Below, one piece after another: positions 37,378 to 50,251 of a DNA stretch of 64,000 bases (positions within the stretch are counted from its first letter, which is position 1; each line of letters starts with the position of its first letter). The position numbers were made by a program, and so were the translations under genes. The stretch covers positions 310,001-374,000 of the forward strand of contig WHUZ01000043.1 in assembly GCA_015179045.1 (NCBI GenBank), read 5' to 3'. The stretch is from Kalaharituber pfeilii (taxonomy: Eukaryota > Ascomycota > Pezizomycetes > Pezizales > Pezizaceae). The notes under the pieces are model-generated. The model did not search any database. It was not told the origin of the DNA and saw only the letters and a program-made list of their open reading frames with translations.

Positions 37378-39922
37378 TCAATACAGCCACATGCACTTAT
37401 AAGCCAGGAGTCTAGAGCCCAATATGTCATAATCGGATGCCCGTATCCAACTATCGTTCGTGCTCTTGAGCTTTCCAAACACACTCGCGCCCTTCCAGAC
37501 GATCACTTGGGGGTCAAGTTCTCGAGGTGGAGGAGCAACCATAACTGTGTGGTCGCTATACCGCTTCATCCCTCGCAACCTAGACAATAAGGTTTCAATT
37601 ATCTCTATTCGAAAACGTATAAACGGACAATGCACCCAACGTACCTCTCCTCGAGCAAGTGATTAAGCCCAGCAACTAGGCTTCCACCACCTACAATCAT
37701 AATACTCCCGAGGTACTCCTTAATCTTCCTTTCATCACCTTTGGCAGCATGGCTAATACTCTCTGCGATGGCCTGGTCAAGCGCCAGGATTGGTACCGTC
37801 TTGTCTCTTTCCTCCGCTAGCTCAAGGGGAGTGGGACCGGTAGGCATCAAGATTAGAGGAACCGCACCACTACCACCACCACCACTGCCATTAAGAGCTG
37901 GTGAAGCCGTTCCTGGTACTGGCGTTCCCTCTGGCGCCGGTGACCCCGCTACAGAAGACCGTGGCGTTGCAGCAGATGTTTCAAAGTTGATGTGTGAGAA
38001 CGGGTTCAATGCAGGACCTTTTGCCGGAGTCATAAATACAGGGTTGGCAGGGGTACCTCCTGACTCGGTAGCTCCGCCATTGACTGAAGCATTCCCATTT
38101 GAAGAGGGGCGTGGTGATTGGTACAAGGTGAGCTGTGCTGTCGATATAGGGTCGTCTGGCTTCCCATCGTATATATCATAAGACCGCTCAAGTAATGACC
38201 GCCGGCCTTGTAGCTTTTCGGAATGATCAAAAAGTTGTGGACTGAAATATCCCTATTTATTGCTCAACATGTTTATCTTATAAGGGTAATTCAAGGCCCA
38301 TATTACTTACCATAGGTGCAATCATAACTTCGTCATAGCATTTGAAACTATACTTTTTGGTATCACTATCTGGTGTTCGCAAGTGGAACTCACAGACTTG
38401 TACACTAATGACGGCATCATTAAGTGTGTAATATTTTAATTTCAACTCCTCTGCCAGAAGATAGTCATATCGCCTGAAAAGATTGATTTCCTGATAAGGG
38501 AACTGGGACACTAGAAGCGCCTTAATGAATGCAGTGGTAACGTCCATACCACCATATTTCAGATTCATCCTACGGACTTTTAGCAAATCAAGCCTGGAAA
38601 GGAAAGGGTTCATTATTCACCTTGATTCAGCAACACACATTCCCTCTTCAACACAGCATACTGAAGTCTTTTGCGCCCCAATATCGACAATGCAAGCCTG
38701 AGAAAACCCTGCCCCAAAACTTGCAGCTAAGGATTCCTATGTCCCCAGATTTCAAATGAGTATCAACCCCACAAGAATCAGAAATAGGAATGATTTCATG
38801 TACCTGTATTATGCAGACCTGCTGGAAGAAAAAATCCTTGAACAGTAACTCCAGCATTTCATTTATATAGACCTTTTCATAAAGGTCAGGAACCACCAAT
38901 ACTGCAGAATATGTCCCTTGAATATCTTTCTTCTCAATTTCAAGCTCTCTTCGCATTGCCTCCTCTAAAATCACGCTTATGTCCTCAAACAGCCTTCTCT
39001 TACTTTTGTATTCTTTCTCATTGAGCCACCCATGCCGCATAGGCCAAACCAGCCTATACCTTGGGGCCGACGTATCGGGTATTCTCAACGCCTCGTAGCC
39101 GACGAAGTATTCCGGCGGGTTATCTCGTGGTACTTCGGTCCATTCCACCCTGTTAGGGTCGTTATGCTCTTTGACCACTTCGGCAGAAGTGCGATTATTG
39201 TATGAAATAACCAAGTCCTTAGAGTTTGGCAAGATGCGTCGCTTGTTATTCCGCATTCTCTGCTTGAGATCACTAGATAACTCGTTCAGTCGATCCGTAA
39301 ATTCCTTGCCGAAGAGATCTTCATCCTCCTCATTGTCTTCCTCGCCATCCTCGCCACTTTGATCAACCTTCAATCTCTTTGGGTGCGGCGACTCCAGCTC
39401 AAACTCTGCTCGCTCACTTCGCCTTGCTATCACATTCGGGATTGACTTTGGGAGCGCATCACTCGCAAGCCCAATCCGCAAATTCTGACTGCCAGGATGT
39501 ATGACGATGACTTTTGAGCCAAGCGCTTCTTCCTCCTTCTCGTCCTCCTGATCCACATCCATTGCATCACTGTAGCCAATGGCAGCTGCTTTCTCTTTGG
39601 CCTGCTGCTGCAGGGAGGCTTTGGCATTCTCCTCCTGCTGCTGTCGATAGACCATCACTTGGTCCTCCCGCTTCAGATACTCCCTACAAGCGGCGTCAGC
39701 CAGCCAGCGCTTCGCGAGAGGGCGATCAAACAAACGTGTAGTAATTCTTCTGGTTGATCATCTGAATGGTGGGCCATGTATGCGACCTCAGGTTGTTATC
39801 GGTTCTTTCCAGGCCTGGTAGCATTGCGACACTCAGCTCCATCGCTCCGCAAGTCGAAGGGATGATGAGAACCTACCCTCCTCCCGAAGAAGAGCCCGTC
39901 CCGATTTCTTTGCTGGGGGCAT
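37378..39922 (-). CDS. ARP8: Actin-related protein Arp8 (INO80 complex)
   Basis: Seven exons (39922-39877, 39814-39736, 39683-38804, 38736-38621, 38593-38311, 38252-37645, 37579-37378) sum to exactly 738 codons, giving 737 residues. The N-terminus MPPAKKSGRALLREEG continues into TWPTIQMINQKNYYTEYLKR, typical of fungal Arp8. Later segments are VIVIHPGSQNLRIGLASDA (actin-fold phosphate-loop region), YRLVWPMRHGWLNEKEY, SAVLVVPDLYEKVYINEMLE, FGAGFSQACIVDIGAQKTSV and, near the C-terminus, SIMIVGGGSLVAGLNHLLEE. A Ser/Gly/Pro-rich insert of about 90 residues interrupts the fold before that last motif, as in other Arp8 proteins. Arp8 binds the HSA region of Ino80 with Arp4 and actin and helps engage nucleosomes or linker DNA. 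The small intron 39735-39684 removes an in-frame stop. Confidence 0.93.
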
Positions 39923-42264
39923 CGCGGAGGGTTTGTTGGCGTGGGTTGCGTGGGCAGTGAAACGAATACTGTCGATGCCTCTGGCAATGCAATGTCGAAC
40001 GCTGCGATGTCCCCACGGTCGCGAATCTGAAGTGGGCCGGCCGAAGCGTAGCACCACCAATGGGTGCGGCGGGCGGAACGAATCAGAATATGCATAGCTT
40101 CGCTCCCAGGCGCGCTGTCGGCTGCTCTGCATCGCGCTAAAGCGCCCGCAGCAATCACGCTAGAGCGCTTGCAGCAACCCTCCAGACCAGAGGCCTGTTG
40201 TTCTCTATATAGGTTACTCTTCCCCACTATTCTATATGTATATTTACAATAGCTAGACAAGGAGAGCTATTCCTCTCCCTCGGCCTCCCGCAGAACCACA
40301 GACTTCGAAACCATACATAGCCATGGCCTAATAAAGAAACAATAATACGGCACAGATTCGGAACTTTGACCGAACTAGCCCCCGTGTACTTACCAGTTTA
40401 ATCCCCATATACCCATAAGCTGGTTGCTTGTTTTTTAACAGGTACACCCCTTCTCTGCAACTCACGCCTAGCTCAGCCAGGCTTTCTTCACAAACCATAC
40501 CATAGACACGGCCCGTCTGCAGCCCCTATATACCTACAGCCCCAATGTACTCATAGTCCCCCGTGTACCCACCAATTGATAACAAAGATACCACAGGTAT
40601 AAACGCAAACAACGGAAAAATGAAAGCAATCAAAAAAGAACATGGGACTAGTCAACCTACCAAGAAGAGTGCGGTGGTACAGAGGTTGACTAAACGGAGA
40701 GGCTGCTGAATGTGTTGCCCAAGGGGGTCGTTGGAGATGTTGCTAGAGAGGCCGTTGGAGGGGCCGCTGAATGCTAGGCTGCTGGAGGGGGTCCAATTGA
40801 GAGGCAGTGGGGAGGTTAGGGGAATGTGCTGTTGAACGTGCTGTTGAACGTATGGTTGAAGTGGCAGTGGGAGAGGTGATGTGAGATGCTGTTGCAGCTG
40901 CTGAGGGCGGCGGAGGGGGGATGTATAATATTACAGAATTGCGTGAAGGATTATTATACCCAGGACACTCAGTGTAAATACCTCCTACGATAATGACACT
41001 CCTAACGTGCAATCGCAAATTTCATGGCATCGGCGCACAACTGCGGACTCTCACAATCGCCACATGTTTGGCAAGGACGCTGTCTAGTTGAAGTGGGCAG
41101 TAGGAGAGAGAAAATGTTGCTTGAAGAAGTAACCACAGGATAAACAACAGAGCTTAAATATATGAATTGTATGTATGTGCTGAGCTGCTCGCGGGCCCAT
41201 AGCGCTTTGAGTAACGAGTGAAGCTACATTTTAGTTGCCACGCCGATTGATCGCACGGGTTACTTTCTGGCAATTCAGTTCTATATTTTACCCTAAACTT
41301 CGCACTTGATTATAAGATAGCTACTATTAATTACCTGTCCAATAGCGAACAGTGTGTCAACCAGTATATGATATAATGAACAGTCTGCTGAATATTCAAT
41401 TGAGTAACCGTTAAATAACAATATATGGAACAGTCTATCAAGCAGCATAGCACAGAAGTAGCTTCACTCATCGCTCAATGCCCATCGCAGGCCATGCTGC
41501 CAATGGGCCGCCGATGTCCCCAGAACATACATTAAGGCCAACAATCACAACCCAGCTATTCACCGGTAACAAGTCAAAGCACCCAAATTATTAATATAAA
41601 ACCGAAACCCCCAATCTAAACATTCATCAACTTTGTTCAAGCTACTACAATTCCCAATTCATTCCATTTCCATTTTCAAATTGATTAAATGCAATCTTCG
41701 CCCAGTTTCAACGTAACGTAAACCGCAACGCTATCCACCCAGTTCTCAAATACCAAGAAGCAAATCATTCGACCGACACAAAAGCCCCATGTTAGCCCGT
41801 AAAAAAAATAACAAAATAAAAAATATATATAAAAAAAATAAAACTATACATAAATATATAGACACAAGAACAATAAATCAACATGCAATTAGCAAATTGT
41901 AAATCAATTAGCAAATTGTAAATGACAAACTGCGGCTATGAAAGCTTGAAAACTTGAAGGAAGGTCTTGTTCCCTCTGTGACTTCCCTTCTTCATCCATC
42001 AGATTCCCAAAGATCATCGCTCCAATCTAGCAGGTGAAAAAGAAAGCATGAGAAAAGAAGAAAATGCCATACATGTATGGGATTCAGCGAAGTAAGGACT
42101 ATCAGGTAGCGCTATAGCGTGATACCCAAGCGGAGAAGCAAAATTTTAAGTAAAAGGGAAAGGAAAAACACAATGCTCAAAAGACCTAATGAATGCAGAG
42201 GATGAAGTGGGGCGCTGGAAGGAAGGATTCAAGACACTAGAGAGAACAAGATTACGCAGTTCCC
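39923..42264. other. Intergenic region upstream of ARP8
   Basis: Contains the ARP8 promoter. It also holds two similar C-rich segments (CCCCCGTGTAC at about 40380 and 40560) and an imperfect CTGCTGAA/GTTGGAG repeat field at about 40690-40890. No supported gene; a 91-codon minus frame at 40743-41018 is repeat-derived. The last few hundred bases are probably the RTF1 3' untranslated region. Confidence 0.5.
40690..40890. repeat. Imperfect G/T-rich tandem repeat field
   Basis: Degenerate units containing GCTGCTGAA, GTTGGAG and CTGTTGAACGT recur through this stretch. They give low-complexity reading frames on both strands but no convincing protein. Confidence 0.6.
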
Positions 42265-44404
42265 TCAAATATCAATCTCAATCCCCAAGTCCATACTGGC
42301 AATCACATCATCAATCCCCTTCTTCTTCCCTCCCTTCTGACTAACCGGCACCACCGCTGACCCGCTATTTTCCGTTGCCCCTCCACTCAATGTCGTCTTC
42401 GCCACCCCCTCTGTCGCTTTACTTACTCCGTCCGCATCGCCACTTGCCGCCGCAGCAACTTTCTTCGCGTCCGGATCCTCATGCATAACCTTCGCTCTTG
42501 TCTTCACTCTCTGAAACGGATTATAAAACTCCGACGTCAGCTTGTTATCCGACATCGCAGCCAGCCGCGCCTTTCTTTTCTCCTCAAGTTCCGCTTTCCG
42601 GATTTCCTCCCTGTTGCGCGCGCGCGCAGCAGCATTGAGCTTGGCAAGCTTCGCTTGGGCATCATCGGAAGGCTGAGTGCCGCGCATAGCTTTTCTTTGC
42701 AGGTCATCAATGGCCTCGATTTCCTTGTCTATCCGCCAGACTTCTTCCTGGTCGCCAATAAGAAGGGCTTCTTCACGCTTGGTCTTGAGTTGAGAGCGCT
42801 GGACGACAAGTGAGACTGTGTCGATCTTGTCTTTGTTGCGCTTGGCGATCATTGCGGAGATTTCCTCAGGGGTGAATGTTCGTGAATCCAACTCTCGAAG
42901 ATCGTTGGCCTTCTTCCGTGCGAGCGAAAGTGGTGGGAGAGGCATTGAATCGACGTTAAGTTGGGCTTTAAAACGATTGAATTCAGCCTGTGAGTGGTAT
43001 TAGCTTATTATACGCATGACCAAACCATAAGAGGAATATACCTCTGTGATTGCTCCATCGGACATCAGATCCATTGGGAATGTACGTTCAGCTTTGCCTT
43101 GTACAAGCTGCAGGTGTTTATCTGTACGCCGTCTACCATCAAGTAGAGAATATGGCTTGCCCGTCACAATTCCTTGAAGTTATTAGTCCCCAATCTCCGA
43201 CTGAGGTTGTAGAAATGACTTACCCTTGATCTGTGCAACTCTATAAGCGTTCTTTCCAGTGTCTCGGTCATATAATGAAACTCTCACGAAGCAATCTTTA
43301 CCAAACATTGCGTCAATCACAAGCCAATTTACCAAGTATGAGCTCTCCATGAGCAAGGCAAAAGGGTAAGAAAGAAGCAATACCTATTACAGCCTCTTCA
43401 AAGCCAGGATAATCACAAAGCTTTGTAAAGCCTGTTCGTCCGATCCGTGCTCTATTCACATCATGAAGCTCAATCTCTCGCTCTTCTTTCTTCGCTTCAT
43501 ACAAGTCGTTGGCGTATTCCACCCGGTCATCATCATCATCATCATCTGCAATGCTACTCTTCTTCCGTAGTTCGTCATCTCCTGTGGAACTAGGTTTATC
43601 TTTCCTTGTGCTCCTCTCCTCACGCGCTCTCTTCATCTCATCCAGTTTACCCTTCTTTGAATCAAGCTTCTTTGTTTGTGGCATTGTCTGTGTACGTGTT
43701 GAGCGCCTAGTAATGCTTCCTCCACCAGACTCTCCGCCACTAGTATTTCCACCTCGACCGGATCCAGCCCCAGATTCCTTGCCGGCTGCTGCAGCATTTC
43801 GTGACTGTGAGCGTAACAATGTCCGAAGATGTCTATCTTGCACTGCTCGCTCAATCTCTGTTGCACGTTCTGCTAATACAGCTTCACGTTCGACTTCGGA
43901 CATCGCCATTAGTTTTGCTTTGTCGGCTGCATCTTTGTAAGTCCCTTCGTAAGGATATAACTCGAAAATTCCTTCATCGTCTGAAGATTCTGACGATGAG
44001 GCATATGTATTGTTGTTTGTGGAGCGTGTCGGAGCTGGCCTTTCGTCTTCGTCCTCGTCCTCCTCCCCCTCCTCAGATACCTCAGACTCTGGGGCGTCGG
44101 ACAATTCAGATCTATTGTCAAGAGTGTGGTCAGTTACTAGATTCACACTGGGTATTGAAAGGGATAGAACTGTGATAAAAGGGAGTACAGCTTACTCTTC
44201 CTCCTCATCCTCACTGTCACCCCGCCTGCTCTTTTTCTTTGACTTCTTCTGTGGTGCAGTTCTCGACTTCTTCAGCCTTGACGGAGACACTGAAGTTGGC
44301 GGCTCCGACCGTTTCCTGCCATTTGTGGTGGTGGGAGGAGACAACCTCTCTGGTTTTGTCTCCGCTCCAGCTAGAGCGAGAATCTCCGCGTCAAGTTCAT
44401 CCAT
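42265..44404 (-). CDS. RTF1: Rtf1, Plus3-domain subunit of the PAF1 complex
   Basis: Exons 44404-44196, 44111-43384, 43295-43224, 43172-43042 and 42987-42265 join in phase to 620 residues. The N-terminal 250 residues are acidic and Ser-rich (SELSDAPESEVSEE) and then basic. The Plus3 domain spans about 275-400: VEYANDLYEAKKEER, GFTKLCDYPGFEEAVI, CFVRVSLYDRDTGKNAYRVA and GIVTGKPYSLLDGRRTDKHL. It is followed by FPMDLMSDGAITEAEFNRFK and a long helical, coiled-coil-like C-terminus. Rtf1 links the PAF1 complex to Spt5 through the Plus3 domain and promotes H2B ubiquitylation during transcription elongation. These functions are family knowledge. The gene runs on the same strand as ARP8 but is separated from it by 2.3 kb. 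Confidence 0.92.
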
Positions 44405-46290
44405 TTCTCACAGGAGGTTTGTAGTTCGCTGGTAAGTGGCGTTTGGCTGGGAGCACGCTGGGGGGGGTAGATCTGGGAGGATGTGGGAGAGAGTGGGAAT
44501 GAAAGGGAGGAGTTTTCAGAAAGGGAGCAAGGCAGGCTTATATAGGAAACGTAGATTTTTCAGGTCAGGAGGCGCATGAGTGTAATGGCCAGCTCCGTAA
44601 AGAACAAACCCACACAACGACGGCGACAGACCACCCCCTTAACCGAATGATTAGCAGCAACGCAGCGGGCAGTCAACAATTGTATTTGATAAAATTCGAT
44701 AGGATACATTTCTGAGGAGAGCGAAGAAAGATGTAAAACGGCAGGCTGCCTGAAGCAGAGAAAGAACAATTGGAACCAAGTATCCTTCTTTTTTTTCTCC
44801 CTCGCAGAATATATAACAATAAGAAACCTTTTCGTTTGCGGACACGCAAGATGCCTCATACCATAGACCAGGCTATTACTTCAAGGATAAGCTGCTGTTC
44901 AGCAGAGATGTTTGGATTTGGGATGGGTGTGTGAAGGAGCGGGGGGGGCGGCCAAGGAACGTGTTGGGTTTGGTTGGGTGTGTGGGTGAGGGCAGTGATA
45001 AAGTACTTCAGGGAAAGACGAAGCAGGAAGAACTCAGTTGCCGTAGGAAAGGGAGCGCGGAACTGCCGCCGGTAGCGCGCGTTTTACGCTTCTGTGAATG
45101 GACCGACACCTCAAGAATTTGTCGTGCATGAGGAACAGTTTGATGAGCTGGTGACGCCTGGATGGCTTATGAGGAAGACTTCCCTATGACGTGTGCCCTA
45201 TCTTACTCTCCATTTATGATTTTCATAATTTTTCATGATTTTATCATTACTTTTTCCCCCACCGAAGCGCCATTATACACTGATACCGATAGCAGATCGA
45301 TAAGCATGCGTCAATTCTCTCTACTACTGTACCCAGATACTAAGTAGCTTGTGGCTTCACTGCATGCCTGACGCCGTCCATATTTACCAGTCTACAAACC
45401 ATCACGAAATCAGTGATAATGCAGTCCCACAAATTATGCTCTACATTGCTGACTCAAGCTTTGTCCTTCGGAGGTGCATGCTGTCGCTCGTTGTCTGAAT
45501 AACTGTCGTCATTCAAGGGTATTGGCTCGACGCTCTTCAGTTGCCACTTCATTACATCTGTGGGTGAGATGGTTGCTTTGTGATATCTGTAGAGGGCGTT
45601 GGCTGTTGATAGAAGTCATCCTCGGATACGTTTTGAAAGGACACCTTCGGTTGTCCAGTGGGAGAATTGTTAAAGAGGATTGGAGCAGGTCTGGATACGA
45701 GGAGGGCGTGGAGGAGCCTCCACTTTGGGTTAGTATTATATGCGACATGGTGGATCTTGATCTAATAATGATGGTTAACTCTTCATTAACGAATAAACTC
45801 TGTCAACAATAAACCGTGAGCAAACTCGCTGGTGCGACCATCTAATCCGCTACGTCCTAACAAACTCGTCGCTCAACCAGACTAGTCGTCGCTTCCGCCT
45901 CCCGCCGACACTTCCTGCTCGCCCTATCGTAATCATTTCACCGTGACCCCTTCAATGAAATTCTAATTGACTATTTTCATTACGCTGTGCCTACACAAAC
46001 TCTTCCCTCGTTGCACCTATCATGAAGAAAGTTCCCATTGATTCAATCAATGAAATAGAATCAAAAACAACTGAGAGCGCCATGTAACCCAACCCAGTAT
46101 AAAAATCATCAAATTTTGAAGGCGGCAGCCTCTTCCATATGCTCGGTCAACCTACATAAATCACAAGCCACAGATCAATTACATCACTCATCCTGAGACA
46201 ATTCCTTTCATACCCCATCCCTACCACCTCCCTCTCCACTCTCCTCCTCACAACCGACTTCAAGAAAAGAAACCCCATTCTATAGGAGAT
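44405..46290. other. Gene-free intergenic stretch
   Basis: RTF1 promoter side, then about 1.8 kb without a supported gene. G-runs occur near 44461 and 44941. ORFs at 44931-45131 and 45474-45812 show no recognisable protein. Confidence 0.45.
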
Positions 46291-46296
46291 ACCTTT

Positions 46297-46610
46297 CCTT
46301 ATTCAGCTCCAACTCTGTCTATCGCTGTCTTCTGGTCGTCCTGCACTTTGCCAATATGTTCCTGGTATTCCTTGTTGTCAACTTCATGTCCTCCATCAGT
46401 GCCTCTTAATGCTATCAAACTTGTCATTGGCTATTTTGAAGCCTGTATCGATCCATTCGCCCATCCTTTATGAACTTTCGGTCCATCTTATTGTAGTCTC
46501 CCTTAACCGACTTCTTGAACTATAGCTTTGATTGTAAAGTAGTCCAGCGTTAAAAAGTCCAACGGCAGGACCGGCAAGTTTTATAGCTACTGCAAACCTC
46601 CATCAGCCAA
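46297..46610 (-). pseudogene. Possible decayed coding patch
   Basis: Reading the minus strand, four protein-like segments follow one another in different frames with no room for introns. They are AVAIKLAGPAVGLFNAGLLY (about 46592-46533), FKKSVKGDYNKMDRKFIKDG (about 46519-46460), EWIDTGFKIANDKFDSIK (about 46458-46405) and GTDGGHEVDNKEYQEHIG (about 46402-46349), the last running to a stop near 46300. Such frame-hopping is what small insertions and deletions do to a former gene. I cannot name a family, and chance is possible. Confidence 0.35.
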
Positions 46611-46814
46611 CTACTATACTATCTCCTTCGTGAAAGGATACATATGTGCGGGAAATTGTCTTAAATGCTCTGTTTATAACGTAGTATAGCAAACATGAGG
46701 TATCATCTACTAAGTATATATGTAAGCGAATAAAATGAGTTATTATTGCACGCAATCTTGAGTGAGCAGTGCCGTTCTACATGTGGACTACAGGACAGGC
46801 TATTTATAAGACAA

Positions 46815-47358
46815 TCAAAAATTTTCATTGAGCTTCGAAACCGCATCGAGCTTCGACATGGCGCTGATAAAATCTTGCACAATAAGTGTATAATGTCATA
46901 GTCTTGATATACTGCTTGATACGATCACAACTTACACGGCATGAGGGTAACGGCATTCCTCCCAGTTGAACATTTGAATCAATAAGTTGAACCGCAAGGC
47001 TAGCATAGACGCACAAATAGGCGGTGGAGGGATGGACGGCTCCTCAGGTACGTAAGATAAATCAATCATCGCCAGTAACGCATCAAAGGTAGGTCCAATC
47101 TCGTCTTGAGATGCTGATTAAGACAGCGTTGATGACATGATCCTCGACTGATGGAAGTATTAATTGAGATTGCAGCTGGGGGTGACAATGGTCTGGAAGG
47201 CTTCACAGGCGGGTTTTTTGGAGGCTTGTGCTCGGGGACGGGTCCGGGCCTCTTCTACAGACGGCGGTGATATCTGGGATACTGTCTTGTTTCTTGGATG
47301 CGCTTGCATTTGCAGCGCCCTCACTTATCTCTGCAGGTTTTGTGATTTCCGGGGCCAT
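46815..47358 (-). CDS. Small three-exon gene, function unknown
   Basis: Three short exons join in phase: 47358-47325 (ATG with a purine-rich GTGAGG donor), 47113-46936 (acceptor TTAATCAG, donor GTAAGTTG) and 46863-46815 (acceptor TTTTATCAG, ending TGA). The product is 86 residues, beginning MAPEITKPAEI, with a central segment GPTFDALLAMIDLSYVPEEP, then PICASMLALRFNLLIQMFNW and a helical C-terminus AMSKLDAVSKLNENF. The middle exon has an amphipathic, protein-like composition with no stop over 59 codons. I do not recognise the family. Upstream minus-strand sequence (ending KPETFSAK near 47424) might be an additional 5' exon, in which case the protein would be longer. The first exon is the least certain part. 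Confidence 0.45.
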
Positions 47359-48288
47359 ATTGAGGCTCCTGTTTTGTGAGGTGGCGGTATTGGATAACCG
47401 GTACTGGAACAGTATTGAGCCTGTTTATCAATACTTTGCGGAGAACGTTTCAGGTTTTTGCTGAGGAATGGAAGTTGTGAAGCTAACAGATTGTGTTCAT
47501 GAGGGACAAAAGGGAGGGGATACCTAGCCATAGGCGACAATGTTCAATGAGCCACCACGACTTTTAGCACTTCCTCCGCCAACTTTGCTGAGCGGGCTCC
47601 AGTGCGATCACACCGGTCAGCATCAGCCGCATGTAAGTGGCTGCAATATACATGCCCGGTAGAACTACTGGGACTAGTTAGAAAAGTTGCTATGTACAGT
47701 TAATGTGAGCGGTTTGACGGCATTGCACTGCCAAGTCATGTGACGAACACAGGATTGCCTGTTTGGCACATTCCCATCGCCCGTAGTATAATAAAATTAA
47801 GTTTGTTCCTGAAAGTCAGCTGAGCGATCATACGAGAGCTACAACTATCAGCAGGACTATTCTCAGTGCAAAGTCTATATATTTGTCGTACCAGTGCACG
47901 CATTTTGATGAAATGGTCCATAATCTATATCTAAAAAGCAGTAATATATACGAAGAAAATTATGCCACTTCCCCATCTCACCACTAGAATTTGTCACTCT
48001 GAAGTAGTAATCCTACAAACACCGAGACAATGTGCACTCGAGTACTCTAGCCAACTCCTGCGCTGCCATCAAGTATCACCATCTATTACCCAGGCAACCA
48101 CAACACAATAAATAAATTCAACATACAAACCCAGACAGAAAAATTCCAACCAGTCGAGAAAGCAAATCCGGACACCGCAAAACCCCGTGAACCTAAAATC
48201 CGAAAACCCACCACACCAAGGAAGTAGAAAAGGAGAAATATCTAATATATACAGGACATATCTATATAGCCGATAGCCACTCAAGAGT
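47359..48288. other. Intergenic, possible upstream exons
   Basis: Some minus-strand frames between 47400 and 47640 (for example SHWSPLSKVGGGSAKSRGGS) look protein-like but do not splice into a consistent gene. The 48 kb end is probably the 3' untranslated region of the next minus-strand gene. Confidence 0.35.
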
Positions 48289-49574
48289 TCATGAGCACAC
48301 CGCCCTTTCCGGCATCGTTATTGGCGCACTACACCTAGCATCCCAATTCTTCTCGGCTACTTTGGACCCTGCTGACCCAAACGGTGTCATCCCCTCGCTA
48401 CCTTCCATGGCTCCGTCATTCCCCTTCATCTCCTTCACTTCAGTTCCCACCTTCCTCTCGACCTCCGCCATCTTTTCCTTCTCTTTTCCCTGTCCATCCG
48501 CATTCCCCAAATTAGCCTTCCTTAAAACTAACAACCCCACAACCTTCTCCTCCACTACTGGTACCGGTATGGTTGATGCTGAGAGTGAAGGATGTGCTGT
48601 TGAGGCTCCCCTCCTCAACGGACTCGGACTATCCGGCACCGTCAAGTTTGTGTCCGAACTTTGCGCCGAAGGCTCACTCACCGACCCCCGCGAGACTGGC
48701 GTTGACGGCTCCGGAGACGCTGGCCACTTTACAGAAATCGATGATGAGCTCAGAGATTTCCTCCTAATTGTTATCGAATTATGTCCCGCTCTAAGCACCT
48801 GCATCCGTTTCGGCATCGGATTTATAACCTGCGCAGCTGGCGGTATTGTTCTTATTGCCTCAACACCCCTCATTCGCGTTACCCTGTAAACTTCATACAA
48901 TCCCAAATCCTCTCCGGGCTCTCCAGTCCCAGAAATTTGCTGCCTTCCGGATGCAGCTGTGGTTGCAAGCGGGCTTCCCGGTAACCCGGACACCTTCCAT
49001 GTCTCTATCTCGCCAGTTGCCAATTGCTCCTCTTCTGTTGGTGGCCGATGGTAGTTCCACGTCCGCTGTGCTATCGTGCCAGGGAGGATCTCTGTTGGAT
49101 ACGAGACATTAGGAATGGGGTCTATGAGCTGGGTTATGTGGCGTACACGATCGATTTCGCGGGCACGTCGACGGGACCGGCGAAACGAGACTGATGAGAT
49201 TGGGGGAGGATGAGAACTGTACTGGGGGGTTGGGAGGGCAGAGTTGTAGGTGAGGGGCGTGGAACGTTCCGTAGGCAGGGTATAACAGTTGAAGGGGGCA
49301 CAGAGACTCGTGGGGGAGCAGACCAGAATGGGACGGCCCGGCGGGGATGTGGCTCTGATGCAGCGGCGGGAATGTCGATGTGGGATTGTGTTGGAGAGAG
49401 TTGGTGAGGACCGAGAAACAGCTCATGAGACCAATATTTTACATATTGAGTGCGCACCTTCTTCGGTGCCTTCTTGCGGGCTTTGCGGCAGGCGGAGCAG
49501 CCAAGGATGTAGAACGAGAGCACCTGGATGAGGGTGCAACATGATGTCTCGCTGTCCTCGGCGGAGGAAGGCAT
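48289..49574 (-). CDS. Hypothetical protein, two exons
   Basis: Proposed exons are 49574-49458 and 49221-48289, giving about 349 residues. The first exon starts MPSSAEDSETSCC and carries a short Cys-containing hydrophobic stretch (LIQVLSFYILGCSAC) followed by a basic patch (RKARKKAPKK), which may be a membrane-associated N-terminus. The second exon frame is open for more than 370 codons with no ATG at its beginning, so it must be joined to something upstream. Its best-looking segment is RRAREIDRVRHITQLIDPIP followed by NVSYPTEILPGTIAQRTWNY. The remainder is Ser/Pro-rich and then Glu/Lys-rich, probably disordered. I do not recognise it. The exact splice (donor AAG/GTGCGC, acceptor CCCCCCAG) was chosen on phase alone. 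Confidence 0.5.
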
Positions 49575-50251
49575 CGACTAAGTAGAAAGCTGTATATGTA
49601 GCAGCCGTTCTATAGCTGGCAGGGAATACTATAAGGTATAGGGTATATGCCGTCAGGTGACTGACCTTCTGCCTTTATGGCAGGGGAGGAAAGTAATAAA
49701 GATTGCAAGAAGATCAGGTCAAGCGTGGTGGGCGTACAACTAGACAAGGGGAGAATAGATGAAAAAGGATACAATTCAATAATTTCGCAAACCCCGTTGT
49801 GCCCGAAACTACCCTGATGCATCCCGCCTTGATAGCCGAATAGATTTGCAGGTGGAATTTGACTTTGGGATTTTTACTTTAAGCTTCGGGCTGCTGGTAA
49901 ATGGCCTTCGTGCGTTAGTTGGCGATGATGGGAGGTGCGAATGGGGGCCGGGAGGGCGTTGTGCCTGCTTGTGTCTGATTCTCTCTCCCTTTCTCCGCCT
50001 TCCGGAAACAGGCCTGCCGGGAAAGGCAGTGGTCAATGCGGCGGGCGTACGAACAGAACACACGTCGAAGGGACTCGGGACTCTGCGCAGAGCGACTCTC
50101 ACTGTCTCCGTCTCGTTTTCCTCTCTAAGCTCCAGAAACTCCAGTGCCCTTCCTTAAGTTTCTCCCTTCAATAGTCGAATAGCTTAAATGCTCAAACTGA
50201 AATACGTAATATGTGCCACACGCCTTTCCACAAAGGTACGTTGAATGTATG

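Noticed and set aside
40743..41018. 91-codon minus frame rich in Pro/Ser/Thr
   Set aside because: Arises from an imperfect tandem repeat field; both strands are equally open.
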